The notes beneath the pieces are model-generated. The model made no database searches and was not told the DNA's origin. It worked only from the letters and a program-made list of their open reading frames with translations. The translations under genes and the position numbers were made by a program. Positions 5,516-5,931 of a DNA stretch of 5,931 nt are shown here, piece by piece. The DNA comes from Pseudomonadota bacterium (GTDB taxonomy: Bacteria; Pseudomonadota; Gammaproteobacteria; Xanthomonadales; Xanthomonadaceae). The DNA lies in assembly GCA_023423855.1 (NCBI GenBank), contig JAFAEU010000075.1, positions 1-5,931 of the forward strand, given 5' to 3'. How positions within the stretch are numbered: position 1 is the stretch's first letter; each line of letters opens with the position of its first letter.

Positions 5516-5931
5516 ATGCCCCTCTACCGCTACAAGGCGCTGAACTCGCGCGGCGAAATGCTCGACGGCCAGATGGAGGCCGCGAGCGACGGCGAGGTCG
5601 CGCTGCGCCTGCAGGAACTCGGGCATCTGCCGGTGGAGGCCCGGCTCGCCAGCGAAGGCGGCGGCGATCCGGCGTGGAAGGCGCTCTTCAAGCCCAGGCC
5701 CTTCGCCGGCCCGCGGCTGGTGCAGTTCACCCAGCAACTGGCCACCCTGCTCGGCGCCGGGCAGCCGCTCGACCGTGCGCTGACGATCCTGCTGGACCTG
5801 CCCGAGGAGCCCGCCGCCAAGCGCACCATCGCCGAGATCCGCGACGCGGTGCGCGGCGGCACCGCGCTGTCGGCTGCGCTCGAGCGCCAGCACGGCACGT
5901 TCTCGCGCCTGTACATCAACATGGTGCGCGC
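5516..5931 (+). CDS. gspF: Type II secretion inner-membrane protein GspF, N-terminal part, 3' end outside window
   Basis: The first 138 residues of GspF, the polytopic inner-membrane platform protein of the type II secretion system that contacts GspE and GspL. The fragment opens with MPLYRYKALNSRGE, the typical GspF beginning, and has the cytoplasmic GspF domain from about residue 68 with FTQQLATLLGAGQPLDRAL (71-89) and GGTALSAAL, continuing to LYINMVR at the edge. GspF proteins are usually about 400 residues, so about a third is visible and no membrane segment is reached yet. ATG 5516 is chosen because the conserved opening begins exactly there. The nearby ATG at 5494 is in another frame. 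No good ribosome binding site precedes it, which suggests dependence on upstream translation or on structure, although the 151-base gap makes simple coupling to gspE unlikely. By the usual order gspG should follow. Confidence 0.95.
   Translation, partial: MPLYRYKALNSRGEMLDGQMEAASDGEVALRLQELGHLPVEARLASEGGGDPAWKALFKPRPFAGPRLVQFTQQLATLLGAGQPLDRALTILLDLPEEPAAKRTIAEIRDAVRGGTALSAALERQHGTFSRLYINMVR

Overview
The window is very GC-rich and reads as a chromosome piece from a gammaproteobacterium of the Xanthomonadaceae (Xanthomonas/Lysobacter/Luteimonas side). The best evidence is the right end. The type II secretion ATPase GspE and the inner-membrane protein GspF stand next to each other, with gspE as the first gene of the run, as in the Xanthomonas xps operon. 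Both proteins also resemble XpsE and XpsF as I remember them, including the absence of the zinc-binding cysteine cluster in GspE. All supported genes are on the + strand.

Layout from left to right. Bases 1-1027 are the 3' part of a trimeric autotransporter adhesin gene (YadA type) whose start lies outside the window. After a 95-base gap, a small secreted protein of unknown function (1123-1575) overlaps by four bases, in an ATGA junction, with a secreted zinc metalloprotease (1572-3167). The protease has an HExxH site, a probable distant third histidine, a Met-turn and a C-terminal beta-sandwich domain of the PPC type. A strong intrinsic terminator (3194-3221) closes this two-gene unit. A 457-base gene-free stretch follows, with several hairpins including a long perfect inverted repeat. 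Then come gspE (3625-5364), a second long perfect inverted repeat, and the first 138 codons of gspF (5516 to the window end).

How the parts fit together: the small protein and the protease are probably co-translated and exported by Sec. A folded periplasmic protease with a PPC tail is a plausible substrate of the type II machine encoded next door, but that link is inference. The adhesin brings its own outer-membrane anchor and does not need GspE/GspF.

The least ordinary signals are the two long inverted repeats. Each has 27-base arms, 20 of 27 arm positions are shared, and the differences include two covarying base pairs. One lies upstream of gspE and the other inside the gspE-gspF junction. 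The coupled small protein/protease pair is the other item worth attention. I found no CRISPR array, tRNA, rRNA, transposase gene or clearly new multi-gene system.
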